Source: an uncultured Christensenella sp.
GTDB taxonomy: Bacteria > Bacillota > Clostridia > Christensenellales > Borkfalkiaceae
Direction of reading: 5' to 3'
DNA: 64,000 nt
Assembly (NCBI GenBank): GCA_910577375.1
Contig: CAJTLT010000005.1
Coordinates: forward strand, 62,001-126,000
Part shown: positions 26,081 to 34,389 of the stretch, in pieces
Numbering within the stretch: position 1 is the stretch's first letter
Layout: each line of letters begins with the position of its first letter
Notes under the pieces: generated by a model
The model's input: only the letters and a program-made list of their open reading frames with translations
Databases searched by the model: none
What the model was told of the DNA's origin: nothing
Position numbers and translations under genes: made by a program

Positions 26081-26284
26081 ATGAAGGTTTTTGCTGAAAG
26101 ATTAAGAGAACTTAGAGTTGAAAGATATTTGACGCAGGCTCAGCTTGCAAAAGAAATAGGCGTTGTTCAAAGTTCGATAGTTTTTTGGGAAAACGATATA
26201 AAAACTCCCAGTGCGGAGGCAGTGGGAGCACTTGCAAAATATTTTGGAGTAACTTCTGACTTTTTGCTCGGTTTGGATAATTGA
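26081..26284 (+). CDS. XRE-family helix-turn-helix protein (67 aa), first of a tandem pair
   Basis: Minimal Cro/C1-type DNA-binding protein of 67 residues. The helix-turn-helix is LTQAQLAKEIGVVQSSIVFWEND and the end is GVTSDFLLGLDN. No domain follows the DNA-binding fold. No ribosome site precedes ATG 26081; the 14-base direct repeats sit just upstream and may be its operator. It is a close paralogue of the next gene. Such single-domain regulators occur in phage remnants and in host genomes; no phage gene is seen nearby. Confidence 0.88.
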   Translation: MKVFAERLRELRVERYLTQAQLAKEIGVVQSSIVFWENDIKTPSAEAVGALAKYFGVTSDFLLGLDN

Positions 26285-26312
26285 AATTTACTTAATGGGT
26301 TAACTGCTGTTT

Positions 26313-26516
26313 ATGGAAAAGTTTGTTGAAAGATTGAAAGAATTAAGATTAGAGAGAGGATTATCAAAAGAACAAGTTTCCAAAGATACCGGATTAAGCA
26401 GAAGCGCTATAAGTTTATGGGAGGCGGGAAAGCGTGTTCCCAACGCGGAGGCGGTGGTAGTGCTTGCTAAGTATTTTGAGGTAACTACCGATTTTTTATT
26501 GGGAGTTGACAATTGA
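26313..26516 (+). CDS. XRE-family helix-turn-helix protein (67 aa), second of a tandem pair
   Basis: Same length and plan as the preceding gene: helix-turn-helix LSKEQVSKDTGLSRSAISLWEAG and end EVTTDFLLGVDN. The two proteins share the N-terminal RLKELR-type start and the C-terminal FLLG-x-DN end, indicating a tandem duplication that has diverged. There is no recognisable Shine-Dalgarno before ATG 26313, 28 bases after the first gene. A shared bidirectional terminator follows. Confidence 0.88.
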   Translation: MEKFVERLKELRLERGLSKEQVSKDTGLSRSAISLWEAGKRVPNAEAVVVLAKYFEVTTDFLLGVDN

Positions 26517-26521
26517 ATTTT

Positions 26522-26560
26522 AAAAGCCCCGACAGTTAAACCGTCGGGGCTTTTGTTTTA
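26522..26560. terminator. Bidirectional terminator between XRE pair and transketolase
   Basis: A stem of 12 bp (AAAAGCCCCGAC with GTCGGGGCTTTT) and a nine-base loop. T-rich sequence follows on the plus side and A-rich sequence precedes it, so it can end both converging units. Confidence 0.88.
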
Positions 26561-26565
26561 TTTAA

Positions 26566-28551
26566 TTATTTATCTTTTTTTACGTGCTGAATGGAAAGCT
26601 TTGCCTTTTCCGCAACGTTTTCTTTTGTAAAGCCGAAATGGTTAAACAATACGTTTGCGGGCGCGGAAGTTCCGAAAGACTTCATTGCGATAACTTCGCC
26701 GTAATCGCGGGAATATTTGTACCATGCGAAGTGCGACGCCGCTTCTACGCATACGCGGGCTTTGCACGCTTTGGGTAAAACGTATTCCTGATATTCGGGG
26801 GTTTGCTTTTCAAACTCTTCCATACAAGGCATAGAAACTACGCGCGCGTTAATCTTTTCCTTTTTCAAAAGTTCTTTTGCGCCCGTGCAGAGGTCTACTT
26901 CAGAACCCGTTCCGATTAAAATTACGTCGGGCTTGCCTTTGCAGTCGTCAAGAATATAACCGCCCGTAAGCGCCTTTATGCCCGAACCCGCGTTCTGGTT
27001 GAGGTTTTGCCTTGAAAGAACCAAAACGGTGGGGGAATCCTGCGTGAACGCGGAAATATACGCCGCAACGGTTTCTCTTCCGTCGCAGGGGCGGAAAACC
27101 TTTATATCGGGTATCGAGCGGAGAGCTATGAGCTGCTCCATAGGCTGATGGGTGGGGCCGTCTTCGCCGACGCCGATACTGTCGTGCGTCATAACGTAGA
27201 TTACGGGAACGTTTAAAAGCGCGCTTATTCTTATGCCGCCTTTCATATAATCCGAGAATGCAAAGAACGTTGAGCAAAGTATTTTAAGCCCGCCGTGGAG
27301 CTGGATACCGTTGCAGATTGCCGCCATTGCGTGTTCGCGTATGCCGAAACGGATATTGCGCCCCGTTCTGTTTTCGGGTGAGAAATAATCCGAGCATTTA
27401 AGCTCCGTCATAGTGGAGGGGGCGAGGTCGGCAGAACCCGATAAAAGATTGGGAACGGATTTTGCGAGTTCGTTGAGGATTTTTCCGCTTGAAGCTCTTG
27501 TTGCTTCGGGCGCGGAGAAATCGAATTTGTTCATAAGTTCGGTATAGTCGGGAGCGTAGCCCTCCATATACTGTTTATATTTTGCGGCAAGCTCGGGATA
27601 AGCTCTTTCATAATTTGCGAAAAGCTCGTTCCATTTCTGTTCGGCTTCAAGCTTTTTATCCGCAAGCTTACGGCAGTAGTCTTTTACGTCTTCGGGGACT
27701 TCGAAGGGTTCTTCCGTCCAGCCGAGGGTCTGTTTTGCCGCGGCAAGATTTGCCTCTCCCAAAGGCGCGCCGTGTGATTTTTCGCTGTTTTCAAGGGGCG
27801 AGCCGTGACCTATCTTCGTGTTGCAGATAACAAGGGAAGGGCGGGTCAAATCGGATTTTGCCTTTTCGATTGCGCTTTTTAAAATTACGAGGTCGGTTGC
27901 GTCGGGAACGCGTATAACCTGCCAGCCCTGCGCGAGGAAACGGGTTACGATATCTTCGTTGAAGCTCGTTTTGATGTCGCCCTCTATGGTGATATTGTTT
28001 TTATCGTAAAGGAGAATGAGTTTTCCGAGTTTTTGCGTGCCTGCGAAAGAACAAGCTTCGTAGCCCAAACCTTCTTCGAGGCAGCCTTCTCCGCAAAGCG
28101 CGTAGGTGTAGTGGTCAACGACGTTGTAATCGGGTCTGTTGAAAACAGCCGCGAGGTGGGCTTCCGCAAGGGCGAACCCTACGGCGTTGCCTATGCCCTG
28201 ACCCAAAGGACCCGTGGAGGTTTCAACTCCGTCCGTTTTGCCGTATTCGGGGTGGCCGGGGGTGCGCGAACCGAGCTGGCGGAAGTTCATTAAATCTTCT
28301 TTGGTGACGTCGAACCCGAAAAGATGCAAAAGGGAGTAAAGCAACATTGAGCCGTGACCCGCCGAAAGAACGAATCTGTCTCTGTTGTCCCATTTGGGGT
28401 TTTTATAGCTGACGTTAAGAAAATCGGCAAACAGCTCGAACCCTATGGGAGCGGCGCCCATGCAGATACCGGGGTGACCCGATTTCGCTTTTTGTATGGC
28501 TTCCGCGGAAAGGATTCTTACGGCGTCTACGCATTTCGATTTTACGGACAT
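26566..28551 (-). CDS. tkt: Transketolase
   Basis: Thiamine-diphosphate enzyme of the non-oxidative pentose phosphate pathway, moving two-carbon ketol units between sugar phosphates. The full-length 661-residue protein has AIQKAKSGHPG at the N-terminus and the ThDP motif around GDGCLE (here CGEGCLEEG). NKIGHG-type sequence appears as NTKIGHGSP, FGIREHAM as expected, and HDSIGVGEDGPTHQP in the PYR domain. CGEGCLEEG replaces the common GDGCLMEG, a modest variation. It lies 13 bases after the phosphohexomutase gene and belongs to the same transcript. Confidence 0.97.
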   Translation of the reverse strand: MSVKSKCVDAVRILSAEAIQKAKSGHPGICMGAAPIGFELFADFLNVSYKNPKWDNRDRFVLSAGHGSMLLYSLLHLFGFDVTKEDLMNFRQLGSRTPGHPEYGKTDGVETSTGPLGQGIGNAVGFALAEAHLAAVFNRPDYNVVDHYTYALCGEGCLEEGLGYEACSFAGTQKLGKLILLYDKNNITIEGDIKTSFNEDIVTRFLAQGWQVIRVPDATDLVILKSAIEKAKSDLTRPSLVICNTKIGHGSPLENSEKSHGAPLGEANLAAAKQTLGWTEEPFEVPEDVKDYCRKLADKKLEAEQKWNELFANYERAYPELAAKYKQYMEGYAPDYTELMNKFDFSAPEATRASSGKILNELAKSVPNLLSGSADLAPSTMTELKCSDYFSPENRTGRNIRFGIREHAMAAICNGIQLHGGLKILCSTFFAFSDYMKGGIRISALLNVPVIYVMTHDSIGVGEDGPTHQPMEQLIALRSIPDIKVFRPCDGRETVAAYISAFTQDSPTVLVLSRQNLNQNAGSGIKALTGGYILDDCKGKPDVILIGTGSEVDLCTGAKELLKKEKINARVVSMPCMEEFEKQTPEYQEYVLPKACKARVCVEAASHFAWYKYSRDYGEVIAMKSFGTSAPANVLFNHFGFTKENVAEKAKLSIQHVKKDK

Positions 28552-28564
28552 TGGATTTTTCTCC

Positions 28565-30055
28565 TTACAAAGTGAAATTTTCTAATTTGGTGATATCTAA
28601 AAAGGGGTAAGCCCTCAATATTTGCAATAATCTTTGTGCAAGCAGTTTGTTTCCGCCTTTGACTTCCGTTTCGAAGTTGATAGGGATAACAGGGTCGTGA
28701 ACGCTCATTCTTACGAGTATCCAGCCGTTTAAAAGATTTATTCTCACGCCCTCGTAATTATCGGGAGCGAGCTTCATATCCTTGTCTTTTCTGGCAAGCT
28801 TTTTCAAATCTTCGATAACCTGCGCGCCCTCTTTTTTGAAGTCCGCGCTGTTGCTGTTGAACGTAATCCGCACTTCGTCTGCTTCAACGGGGCGTTTCAA
28901 AGAAGAAATAAGAGAGGTTAAGCTCTTGTTTTCTTTTGCTTGCTGTGCAAGGCAGATGAGAATTTTGGTTATAAGATACGCGCCGTCGTCAAGATAATAA
29001 TTTTCTTTAAAAGCCGCGTGTCCGCTTGTTTCTATGGCGAGGGGGGAATAGACGCCTGCCGCGTTCAGCTCTTTGCACTTGTCTATTACGTTTTTATAGC
29101 CGCGTTTGTATCTTAAATGTTCGCCGCCAAGATTTTTTATAAATTCGGCAAGCCCGTCGCTTGTTACGCTGTCTGTTACGATAACGCCTTTTTTATCTTT
29201 TAAAAGTATTGCGGAGCAAAGCGCGATTAAAGCGTTGCGGTTTATTTCTCCGCCGTTTTCGTCCACGCACGCGGCGCGGTCTACGTCGGTATCGAATATT
29301 ATGCCCAAATCCGCTTTTTCCCGTATTACGGCTTTTGAAATGCTTTCAATCGCCTGCTTGTCCTCTGGGTTGGGTATGTGGTTGGGGAAGTATCCGTCCG
29401 GCTCTAAAAACTGGCTGCCGCTTACGTCGGCGCCGAGAGGGATAAGAACTTTTTCGGTAAAAAATCCGCCCGCGCCGTTGCCCGCGTCTACGATTATTTT
29501 CTTCCCTTTTAAAGGAAGTATACCGCAGGCGTCTTCAACGGTTTTTACAAGTATGCGGGAATATTCGTCCATAAACGGTTTTTCTTCGTAATTTCCGTTT
29601 CCGCAAACAAATCCGCCTTTTGTGGCGATATCGAGAATTTCGTCGATATCTTTACCGTCGAGCCCGCCTTCGGGAGTGAAAAATTTCAAACCGTTTCTGT
29701 CGAAAGGAAGGTGCGAGGCGGTGACCATAACGGACGCGTCGCAACCGAAATCCGATTTTTTGAGAAGAATAAACATCGAGGGCGTTGAAGAAAGCCCCGT
29801 ATAAACCACGTCGCAGCCGCATGATAAAAACGCGGTTTTAGCGCAGTTTACAATGCGTTCCGCGGAAATACGGCTGTCGTTACCTATTGCGATTTTAAAG
29901 CGCGTTTTGCCCGTCTTTAAAGTCAGCCATTTAACAAAAGCTTTGCAAATGCGGTCAACCGCCTCGTTTGTGAGTGTTATTTCCGAGGCTGCGTTTACGG
30001 CGATTCCGCGAACGTCGGTTCCGCTTTTGAGTTTTTTAAAATCCTGCGCTTGCAT
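28565..30055 (-). CDS. Phosphohexomutase (phosphomannomutase/phosphoglucomutase family)
   Basis: A 496-residue alpha-D-phosphohexomutase, moving phosphate between C6 and C1 of a hexose and so linking sugar metabolism to surface-glycan precursors. The catalytic serine is in VTASHLPFDRNGLKFF, metal-binding DTDVDRAA follows, the sugar-binding motif is ETSGHAAF, and the C-terminal phosphate loop has NLLNGWILVRMS. Mannose or glucose specificity cannot be read. A promoter at 30064-30092 puts the transcription start at or within about two bases of ATG 30055, so the mRNA is probably leaderless. tkt follows. Confidence 0.92.
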   Translation of the reverse strand: MQAQDFKKLKSGTDVRGIAVNAASEITLTNEAVDRICKAFVKWLTLKTGKTRFKIAIGNDSRISAERIVNCAKTAFLSCGCDVVYTGLSSTPSMFILLKKSDFGCDASVMVTASHLPFDRNGLKFFTPEGGLDGKDIDEILDIATKGGFVCGNGNYEEKPFMDEYSRILVKTVEDACGILPLKGKKIIVDAGNGAGGFFTEKVLIPLGADVSGSQFLEPDGYFPNHIPNPEDKQAIESISKAVIREKADLGIIFDTDVDRAACVDENGGEINRNALIALCSAILLKDKKGVIVTDSVTSDGLAEFIKNLGGEHLRYKRGYKNVIDKCKELNAAGVYSPLAIETSGHAAFKENYYLDDGAYLITKILICLAQQAKENKSLTSLISSLKRPVEADEVRITFNSNSADFKKEGAQVIEDLKKLARKDKDMKLAPDNYEGVRINLLNGWILVRMSVHDPVIPINFETEVKGGNKLLAQRLLQILRAYPFLDITKLENFTL

Positions 30056-30063
30056 ACGAATTT

Positions 30064-30092
30064 ATTATACTATAAGAGAGGGGTTATTTCAA
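30064..30092 (-). promoter_or_regulatory. Promoter of phosphohexomutase-tkt, apparently leaderless
   Basis: On the minus strand: TTGAAA at 30092-30087, a 17-base spacer, TATAAT at 30069-30064. Only eight bases separate the -10 from the ATG at 30055, leaving essentially no untranslated leader. Confidence 0.75.
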
Positions 30093-30143
30093 GTGTTTGC
30101 GCGGCAATAAAAATAAAAAATTTTATATCGCTTTTAAAACGTT

Positions 30144-30171
30144 TTGCCTTTGCAACGGCGTGTGTTATAAT
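30144..30171 (+). promoter_or_regulatory. Probable promoter of proS
   Basis: TTGCCT at 30144-30149, a 16-base spacer, TATAAT at 30166-30171. The -35 and spacer are slightly off consensus. Confidence 0.55.
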
Positions 30172-30201
30172 ATGCGTGAAATAGAAATAAGAGGACTGTT
30201 T

Positions 30202-31638
30202 ATGGCAAAAGAAAACAAACAGAATTTCGTAGAACAGATTGCTGATATAGAAAAGGACTTTCCGCAGTGGTATACCGACGTGGTTTTAAAAACAAAGCTC
30301 GTTGATTACGGCCCCGTAAAGGGCACAATGGTTATCCGCCCCTACGGTTACGCCATATGGGAAAACATTCAGCGTGAATTGGATAACCGTTTCAAGGCGA
30401 CGGGGCACGAAAACGCTTATTTTCCGTTGCTTATTCCTATGAGCTATTTCACAAAGGAGGCGGAACACGTTGAAGGGTTTGCGCCCGAAGTAGCCGTTGT
30501 TACGCACGCGGGCGGGGAAGAACTTTCCGAGCCGTTGGCAATCCGCCCTACGTCGGAAACGATTTTCGGCAATATGTATTCAAAGTGGTTACAGTCTTAC
30601 CGTGATTTGCCCATAAAAATAAACCAGTGGGCGAACGTTATGCGCTGGGAAAAGACTACGCGCCCCTTTTTGCGCACTTCCGAATTCTTATGGCAGGAGG
30701 GGCATACCGCCCATTCTTCCGAAGAAGAGGCAATGGAAGAAACTATGAATATGCTCGGCGTATATAAAGAATTTGCCGAAAATTGCCTTGCTATCCCCGT
30801 TATTACAGGAAGAAAAACTGAAAAGGAAAAGTTTGCGGGCGCGGTTGCCACTTTCGGTATGGAAGCTATGATGAAAGACGGCAAAAGCCTGCAAGCGGGA
30901 ACTACGCATTATTTAGGGCAGAATTTTGCGAAAGCGTTCGATATAAAATACCTTGATAAAGACGGAGCGCAAAAGCTTGCCTATACGACAAGCTGGGGTG
31001 TTTCCACAAGGCTTATCGGCGCGCTGATTATGGCGCACGGAGACCAGAGAGGATTGGTTTTGCCCCCCAAAGTTGCGCCCGTACAGGCTGTAATCGTTCC
31101 GATTGCCGCAAAAAAAGGCAACGTTTTGGAAGTTTGCGCGGATATCAGACAAAAGCTTGAAAGCCGCGGGGTAAGGGTAAAGCTTGACGACAGCGACCAA
31201 AGCCCCGGCTGGAAGTTTAACGAGTGGGAAATGAAAGGCGTGCCTTTGCGCATAGAGCTCGGACCCCGCGATATAGAAGAGGGCAAGGCTCTTATCTTCC
31301 GCCGCGACACTTTGGAAAAACAAGCGGTTGCTTTGGACTGCATCGAAAGCGAAGTTGAAAAATTGCTTGAAACCGTTCAAAAAGATATGCTGGAAGCGGC
31401 GCGCGTACGCCGCGACGGTAAAATAATTTATGCCGAAGATTTGGCGGGTATATCGGATGGAGTGGAAAACGGCAATTTTGTAAAAGCCGGCTGGTGCGGA
31501 TGCCGCGGGTGCGAAGATAAAATCAAAGCCGAAACTGCGGCAACGGCGAGAGTATTTGCCGAGGGCGAAACAAGCGAAACGTGCGCGGTTTGCGGAAAGA
31601 AAGCAAAGCATACCGTGATATTTGCAAGAGCGTATTAA
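30202..31638 (+). CDS. proS: Prolyl-tRNA synthetase, archaeal/eukaryotic-like (short) type
   Basis: Charges tRNA-Pro with proline. The 478-residue class II enzyme shows motif 2 around RTSEFLWQEGHTAH, with PLLIPMSYF and RPTSETIFG earlier. This is the archaeal/eukaryotic-like type without the large editing insertion of the E. coli enzyme. The C-terminal zinc-binding region is CGCRGCEDKI then CAVCGKKAK, ending in ARAY, where the terminal Tyr is typical. ATG 30202 was preferred over upstream in-frame codons because AGAGGA precedes it and the protein then starts like its family. Confidence 0.96.
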   Translation: MAKENKQNFVEQIADIEKDFPQWYTDVVLKTKLVDYGPVKGTMVIRPYGYAIWENIQRELDNRFKATGHENAYFPLLIPMSYFTKEAEHVEGFAPEVAVVTHAGGEELSEPLAIRPTSETIFGNMYSKWLQSYRDLPIKINQWANVMRWEKTTRPFLRTSEFLWQEGHTAHSSEEEAMEETMNMLGVYKEFAENCLAIPVITGRKTEKEKFAGAVATFGMEAMMKDGKSLQAGTTHYLGQNFAKAFDIKYLDKDGAQKLAYTTSWGVSTRLIGALIMAHGDQRGLVLPPKVAPVQAVIVPIAAKKGNVLEVCADIRQKLESRGVRVKLDDSDQSPGWKFNEWEMKGVPLRIELGPRDIEEGKALIFRRDTLEKQAVALDCIESEVEKLLETVQKDMLEAARVRRDGKIIYAEDLAGISDGVENGNFVKAGWCGCRGCEDKIKAETAATARVFAEGETSETCAVCGKKAKHTVIFARAY

Positions 31639-31671
31639 TTTTTGCATAACACGGTTGGATTTAAAAAAAAT

Positions 31672-31705
31672 AAAAGACGGCTTAAATCAAGCCGTCTTTT
31701 TGTTT
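31672..31705. terminator. Bidirectional terminator between proS and metK
   Basis: A 12-bp stem (AAAAGACGGCTT with AAGCCGTCTTTT) around a five-base loop. T-rich sequence follows the plus side and A8 precedes it, ending both converging genes. Confidence 0.9.
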
Positions 31706-31712
31706 GGGGTGT

Positions 31713-32861
31713 TTATTTTAAATATTTTTTCAAATCGTTTGCCTTTGTAAGACGTTCCCATGAAAGCCCCTCTTTGCCGAAATGTCCGTATGCCGCTGTT
31801 TGCAGGAACACGGGTTTTCTCAGGTCAAGCGTTTCGATTATAGAATAGGGGCGGAGGTCGAATTCTTTTACTATTATATCCGCGATTTCACTGTCGGGAA
31901 GTTTGCCGGTGCCGAACGTGTCGACAAATACCGATACGGGCTGCGCTACTCCTATTGCGTAAGCGACTTGCAATTCTGCCTCGTCGCAAAGCCCTGCCGC
32001 AACAAGATTTTTGCAGATATACCGCGACATATATGCCGCCGAACGGTCTACCTTGGTTGCGTCTTTCCCAGAAAAGGCGCCGCCGCCGTGCGCGCATCTT
32101 CCGCCGTATGTATCTACGATTATCTTTCTTCCCGTAAGTCCGCTGTCGCCCTCGGGACCGCCTATTTCAAAACGGCCTGTGGGGTTTATAAAATATTTTG
32201 TTTCGTTATCCAGAAGTTCTGCGGGAATAATGGAAACCACGTGTTTTAAAATATCTTCTTTCAACTGTTCTTGCGAAACTTTTGAATTATGCTGTGCGGA
32301 AACGACAACCGTTTCTATTCTTTTAGGGGTTTTTCCGTCGTATTCAACGGTGACCTGAGTTTTGCCGTCGGGGCGCAGATAGGGCAATATGCCGCACTTT
32401 CGCACTTCCGTAAGCTTTTTTGCAAGCTTGTGTGCAAGAGCGACGGGGAGAGGCATAAGCTCTTCCGTTTCGCGGCAAGCATAACCGAACATCATTCCCT
32501 GGTCGCCCGCGCCGAAACTGTCTTTTACGTCGGCGCTTTCCTTTCTGTCAACGCCCATTGCGATATCGGGGCTTTGACGGTGGACGGCAACGTCTATGCG
32601 GCATTTGTCATATGCGAAAGAGCCGTGGATATAACCTGTGTCGAAAATTGTTTTTCTTGCGACTTGTTCATAATCTATTTCTGCGTTTGTGGTGACTTCG
32701 CCCATTATAAGTAGCCTGTCGTAAGCCGCGCAACATTCTATTGCGCAGCGTGCCAAAGGGTCGGATTTAAGTATTTCGTCAACGCACGCGTCTGAAATTC
32801 TGTCGCAAAGTTTATCGGGGTGACCTTCCGTCACGCTTTCGCTTGTGAAAAATTTTCTCAT
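31713..32861 (-). CDS. metK: S-adenosylmethionine synthetase
   Basis: Makes SAM from methionine and ATP. The 382-residue protein has the family motifs: ESVTEGHPDKLCDRISDA at the N-terminus, GAGDQGMMFGYA for ATP binding, GGPEGDSGLTGRKI and the P-loop-like GGGAFSGKDATKVDRSAAY. It follows the acetyltransferase gene by three bases on the minus strand, and both lie behind a SAM-responsive riboswitch. Its own product should therefore lower its expression. Confidence 0.97.
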   Translation of the reverse strand: MRKFFTSESVTEGHPDKLCDRISDACVDEILKSDPLARCAIECCAAYDRLLIMGEVTTNAEIDYEQVARKTIFDTGYIHGSFAYDKCRIDVAVHRQSPDIAMGVDRKESADVKDSFGAGDQGMMFGYACRETEELMPLPVALAHKLAKKLTEVRKCGILPYLRPDGKTQVTVEYDGKTPKRIETVVVSAQHNSKVSQEQLKEDILKHVVSIIPAELLDNETKYFINPTGRFEIGGPEGDSGLTGRKIIVDTYGGRCAHGGGAFSGKDATKVDRSAAYMSRYICKNLVAAGLCDEAELQVAYAIGVAQPVSVFVDTFGTGKLPDSEIADIIVKEFDLRPYSIIETLDLRKPVFLQTAAYGHFGKEGLSWERLTKANDLKKYLK

Positions 32862-32864
32862 ATA

Positions 32865-33329
32865 TTAACCTCTTTTGTTGGTTTTTTTATAAAGTGAAAG
32901 ATATTGCGCGTCTGCATATCCCAAAGATTTATAAAGCTTTATAGCCCGCGCGTTGTCATGCTCCGCTTCAAGCCTTATAAAATTGTATTCGTCGGTGTCT
33001 TCAAGAAAACGGAAAAATTCTTTGCCTATTCCGCACCCGCGGTATTCGGGTTTAACATACAGTTCGTCAAGCCATAAAATCCTTCCGCACGCTTCCTGCG
33101 ACGCGGAAAGACAGCAAACGGAGTAACCAGCCGTTTCGCCGCCGAAAAGTAAAAAATAGCCTTTTACGATTTCGCCGAGCATAATTTCTTTCCAGAATTT
33201 TTCTCTGCCGTTATCGTCGATTGTCGAGTTGGTTACGCCAGAAGCGTAAAAATCGCGCGACATTTCAAAATATTCCCGCTTGTCGTCTTCTGTTATGGGT
33301 CTGAAAGAAATGCTTTTGTTTGCGTCCAT
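32865..33329 (-). CDS. GNAT-family N-acetyltransferase
   Basis: A 154-residue GNAT protein with the acetyl-CoA loop in YVKPEYRGCGIGKEFFRFLE (Q/RxxGxG/A form) and the C-terminal NARAIKLYKSLGY. The substrate is unknown. It is the first gene behind the SAM riboswitch and overlaps no other gene; metK follows after three bases. An acetyltransferase in this place could act on a sulfur amino acid, polyamine or SAM-derived compound, but that is a guess from context. Confidence 0.9.
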   Translation of the reverse strand: MDANKSISFRPITEDDKREYFEMSRDFYASGVTNSTIDDNGREKFWKEIMLGEIVKGYFLLFGGETAGYSVCCLSASQEACGRILWLDELYVKPEYRGCGIGKEFFRFLEDTDEYNFIRLEAEHDNARAIKLYKSLGYADAQYLSLYKKTNKRG

Positions 33330-33456
33330 AAAAAACTCCTTACCGTAACCGATAAGGAGTTAAAGAACGTATTATCCCATCGGTACGGCGTTAGCACCTT
33401 GCAAAGCAGGTTGCTGTGTGGTCAAAGGGCCGTTCCCTCGCACACTCTTGATGTAT
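33330..33456 (-). promoter_or_regulatory. SAM-I-clan riboswitch with expression-platform hairpin
   Basis: The minus-strand leader contains the SAM-I core in order: ATCAAGAG, GAGGGAACGGCCC, a P2 stem (TGTG with CACA), AGCAACC, a short P3 hairpin and GGTGCTAA. After the aptamer, a nine-bp hairpin (33334-33342 with 33353-33361) runs directly into six T and the ATG at 33329. Its 3' arm is TAAGGAG, the ribosome site of the acetyltransferase gene. The hairpin could therefore stop transcription or block translation when SAM binds. The P4/P1 region is more compact than in textbook examples. Confidence 0.87.
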
Positions 33457-33462
33457 ATGAAT

Positions 33463-33491
33463 ATTATATCACCGCGGTTTTTTGCTGTCAA
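33463..33491 (-). promoter_or_regulatory. Promoter of the riboswitch-GNAT-metK transcript
   Basis: Minus strand TTGACA at 33491-33486, a 17-base spacer, TATAAT at 33468-33463. The RNA should begin near 33456, just before the aptamer. Confidence 0.85.
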
Positions 33492-33499
33492 TAAAAAAT

Positions 33500-33528
33500 T
33501 TGCCTTTTCTCGGCTTTTATTTTATAAT
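33500..33528 (+). promoter_or_regulatory. Promoter of the radical SAM gene, apparently leaderless
   Basis: TTGCCT at 33500-33505, a 17-base spacer, TATAAT at 33523-33528. The ATG at 33535 begins seven bases after the -10, where RNA synthesis would be expected to start. Confidence 0.72.
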
Positions 33529-33534
33529 GTGGCT

Positions 33535-34386
33535 ATGCAGTGTTTTCAGTGCCCCGTAAAGTGCGGGGCTGACAGAACGGTAAATTCGGGCGCGTGCGGC
33601 GTTAAAGGGATAAAGATAGCCAAATATTATTTGCACCCTTTCGAAGAACCGCCCGTATCTTTTATAAACGGCAGCGGATGTATATTTTTTTGCGGCTGTT
33701 CTTTAAAGTGTTCGTTCTGTCAGAATTTCGAGCTTTCGCGCAATAAGAGAGGCAAAGAAATTTCCGTAAAACAGCTTGCAGACATATTTAAAGAGCTTGA
33801 AGAAATGGGGGCGGAAAATATAAATCTGGTCAATCCGACCCATTATCTCAATGATATTATGGGGGCAATTGAGCTTTACCGCCCGAAAATACCTATTGTT
33901 TACAACACGCACGGATATGAAACGCAAGAGGCTTTGCGCCTTGCCGGAAGCTTTGTTGATATATGGCTGACGGATTTGAAATTCACCGATAACGCGCTTG
34001 CGAAAAGATATACGGCGCGCGGCGATTATGCGGATTACGCTTTGCCCGCGGTTAAATTTATGGCGCAAAAGCCGTTAAAAATGCTGGAAGACGGTAAAAT
34101 GCTTTCGGGCTGTATAGTGCGGCATTTGATTTTGCCGCTTGCTGCATACGACAGCATAAACGTTGTGAATTTTGTTGCGGGTTTGCCGAAATCGGTTTAT
34201 TTCAGTTTGATGAGCCAATATACTCCGTACGGCGATATTGCGGATTTTAAGGAGCTGAACCGTAAAATAACAAAAAGAGAATATGAAAGGGTTGTTTCCG
34301 CTTTGCAAAGCGCAGGGCTTGAAAATGTGTTTTTGCAGGAATATTCGAGTGCGAACGAAAAATATATTCCTGAGTGGGATTATTGA
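33535..34386 (+). CDS. Radical SAM protein, PflA-like activating-enzyme family
   Basis: A 283-residue radical SAM protein. The cluster motif is CSLKCSFCQN (CxxxCxxC) near residues 60-68, preceded by the N-terminal cysteines CFQCPVKCGADR. NPTHYLNDI, YNTHGYE and DIWLTDLKF follow. This is the pattern of the 'pyruvate formate-lyase activating enzyme-like' proteins (PflX/YfkAB-type neighbours) whose targets are mostly unknown. The start ATG 33535 was chosen because upstream codons lie in the promoter; no ribosome site is present, fitting a leaderless mRNA. The ABC-F gene follows after three bases. Confidence 0.88.
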   Translation: MQCFQCPVKCGADRTVNSGACGVKGIKIAKYYLHPFEEPPVSFINGSGCIFFCGCSLKCSFCQNFELSRNKRGKEISVKQLADIFKELEEMGAENINLVNPTHYLNDIMGAIELYRPKIPIVYNTHGYETQEALRLAGSFVDIWLTDLKFTDNALAKRYTARGDYADYALPAVKFMAQKPLKMLEDGKMLSGCIVRHLILPLAAYDSINVVNFVAGLPKSVYFSLMSQYTPYGDIADFKELNRKITKREYERVVSALQSAGLENVFLQEYSSANEKYIPEWDY

Positions 34387-34389
34387 AAT

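Noticed and set aside
29106..29591. A 161-codon plus-strand frame inside the phosphohexomutase gene
   Set aside because: It is a shadow of a well-supported minus-strand gene, with Ser/Pro-rich sequence and no motif.
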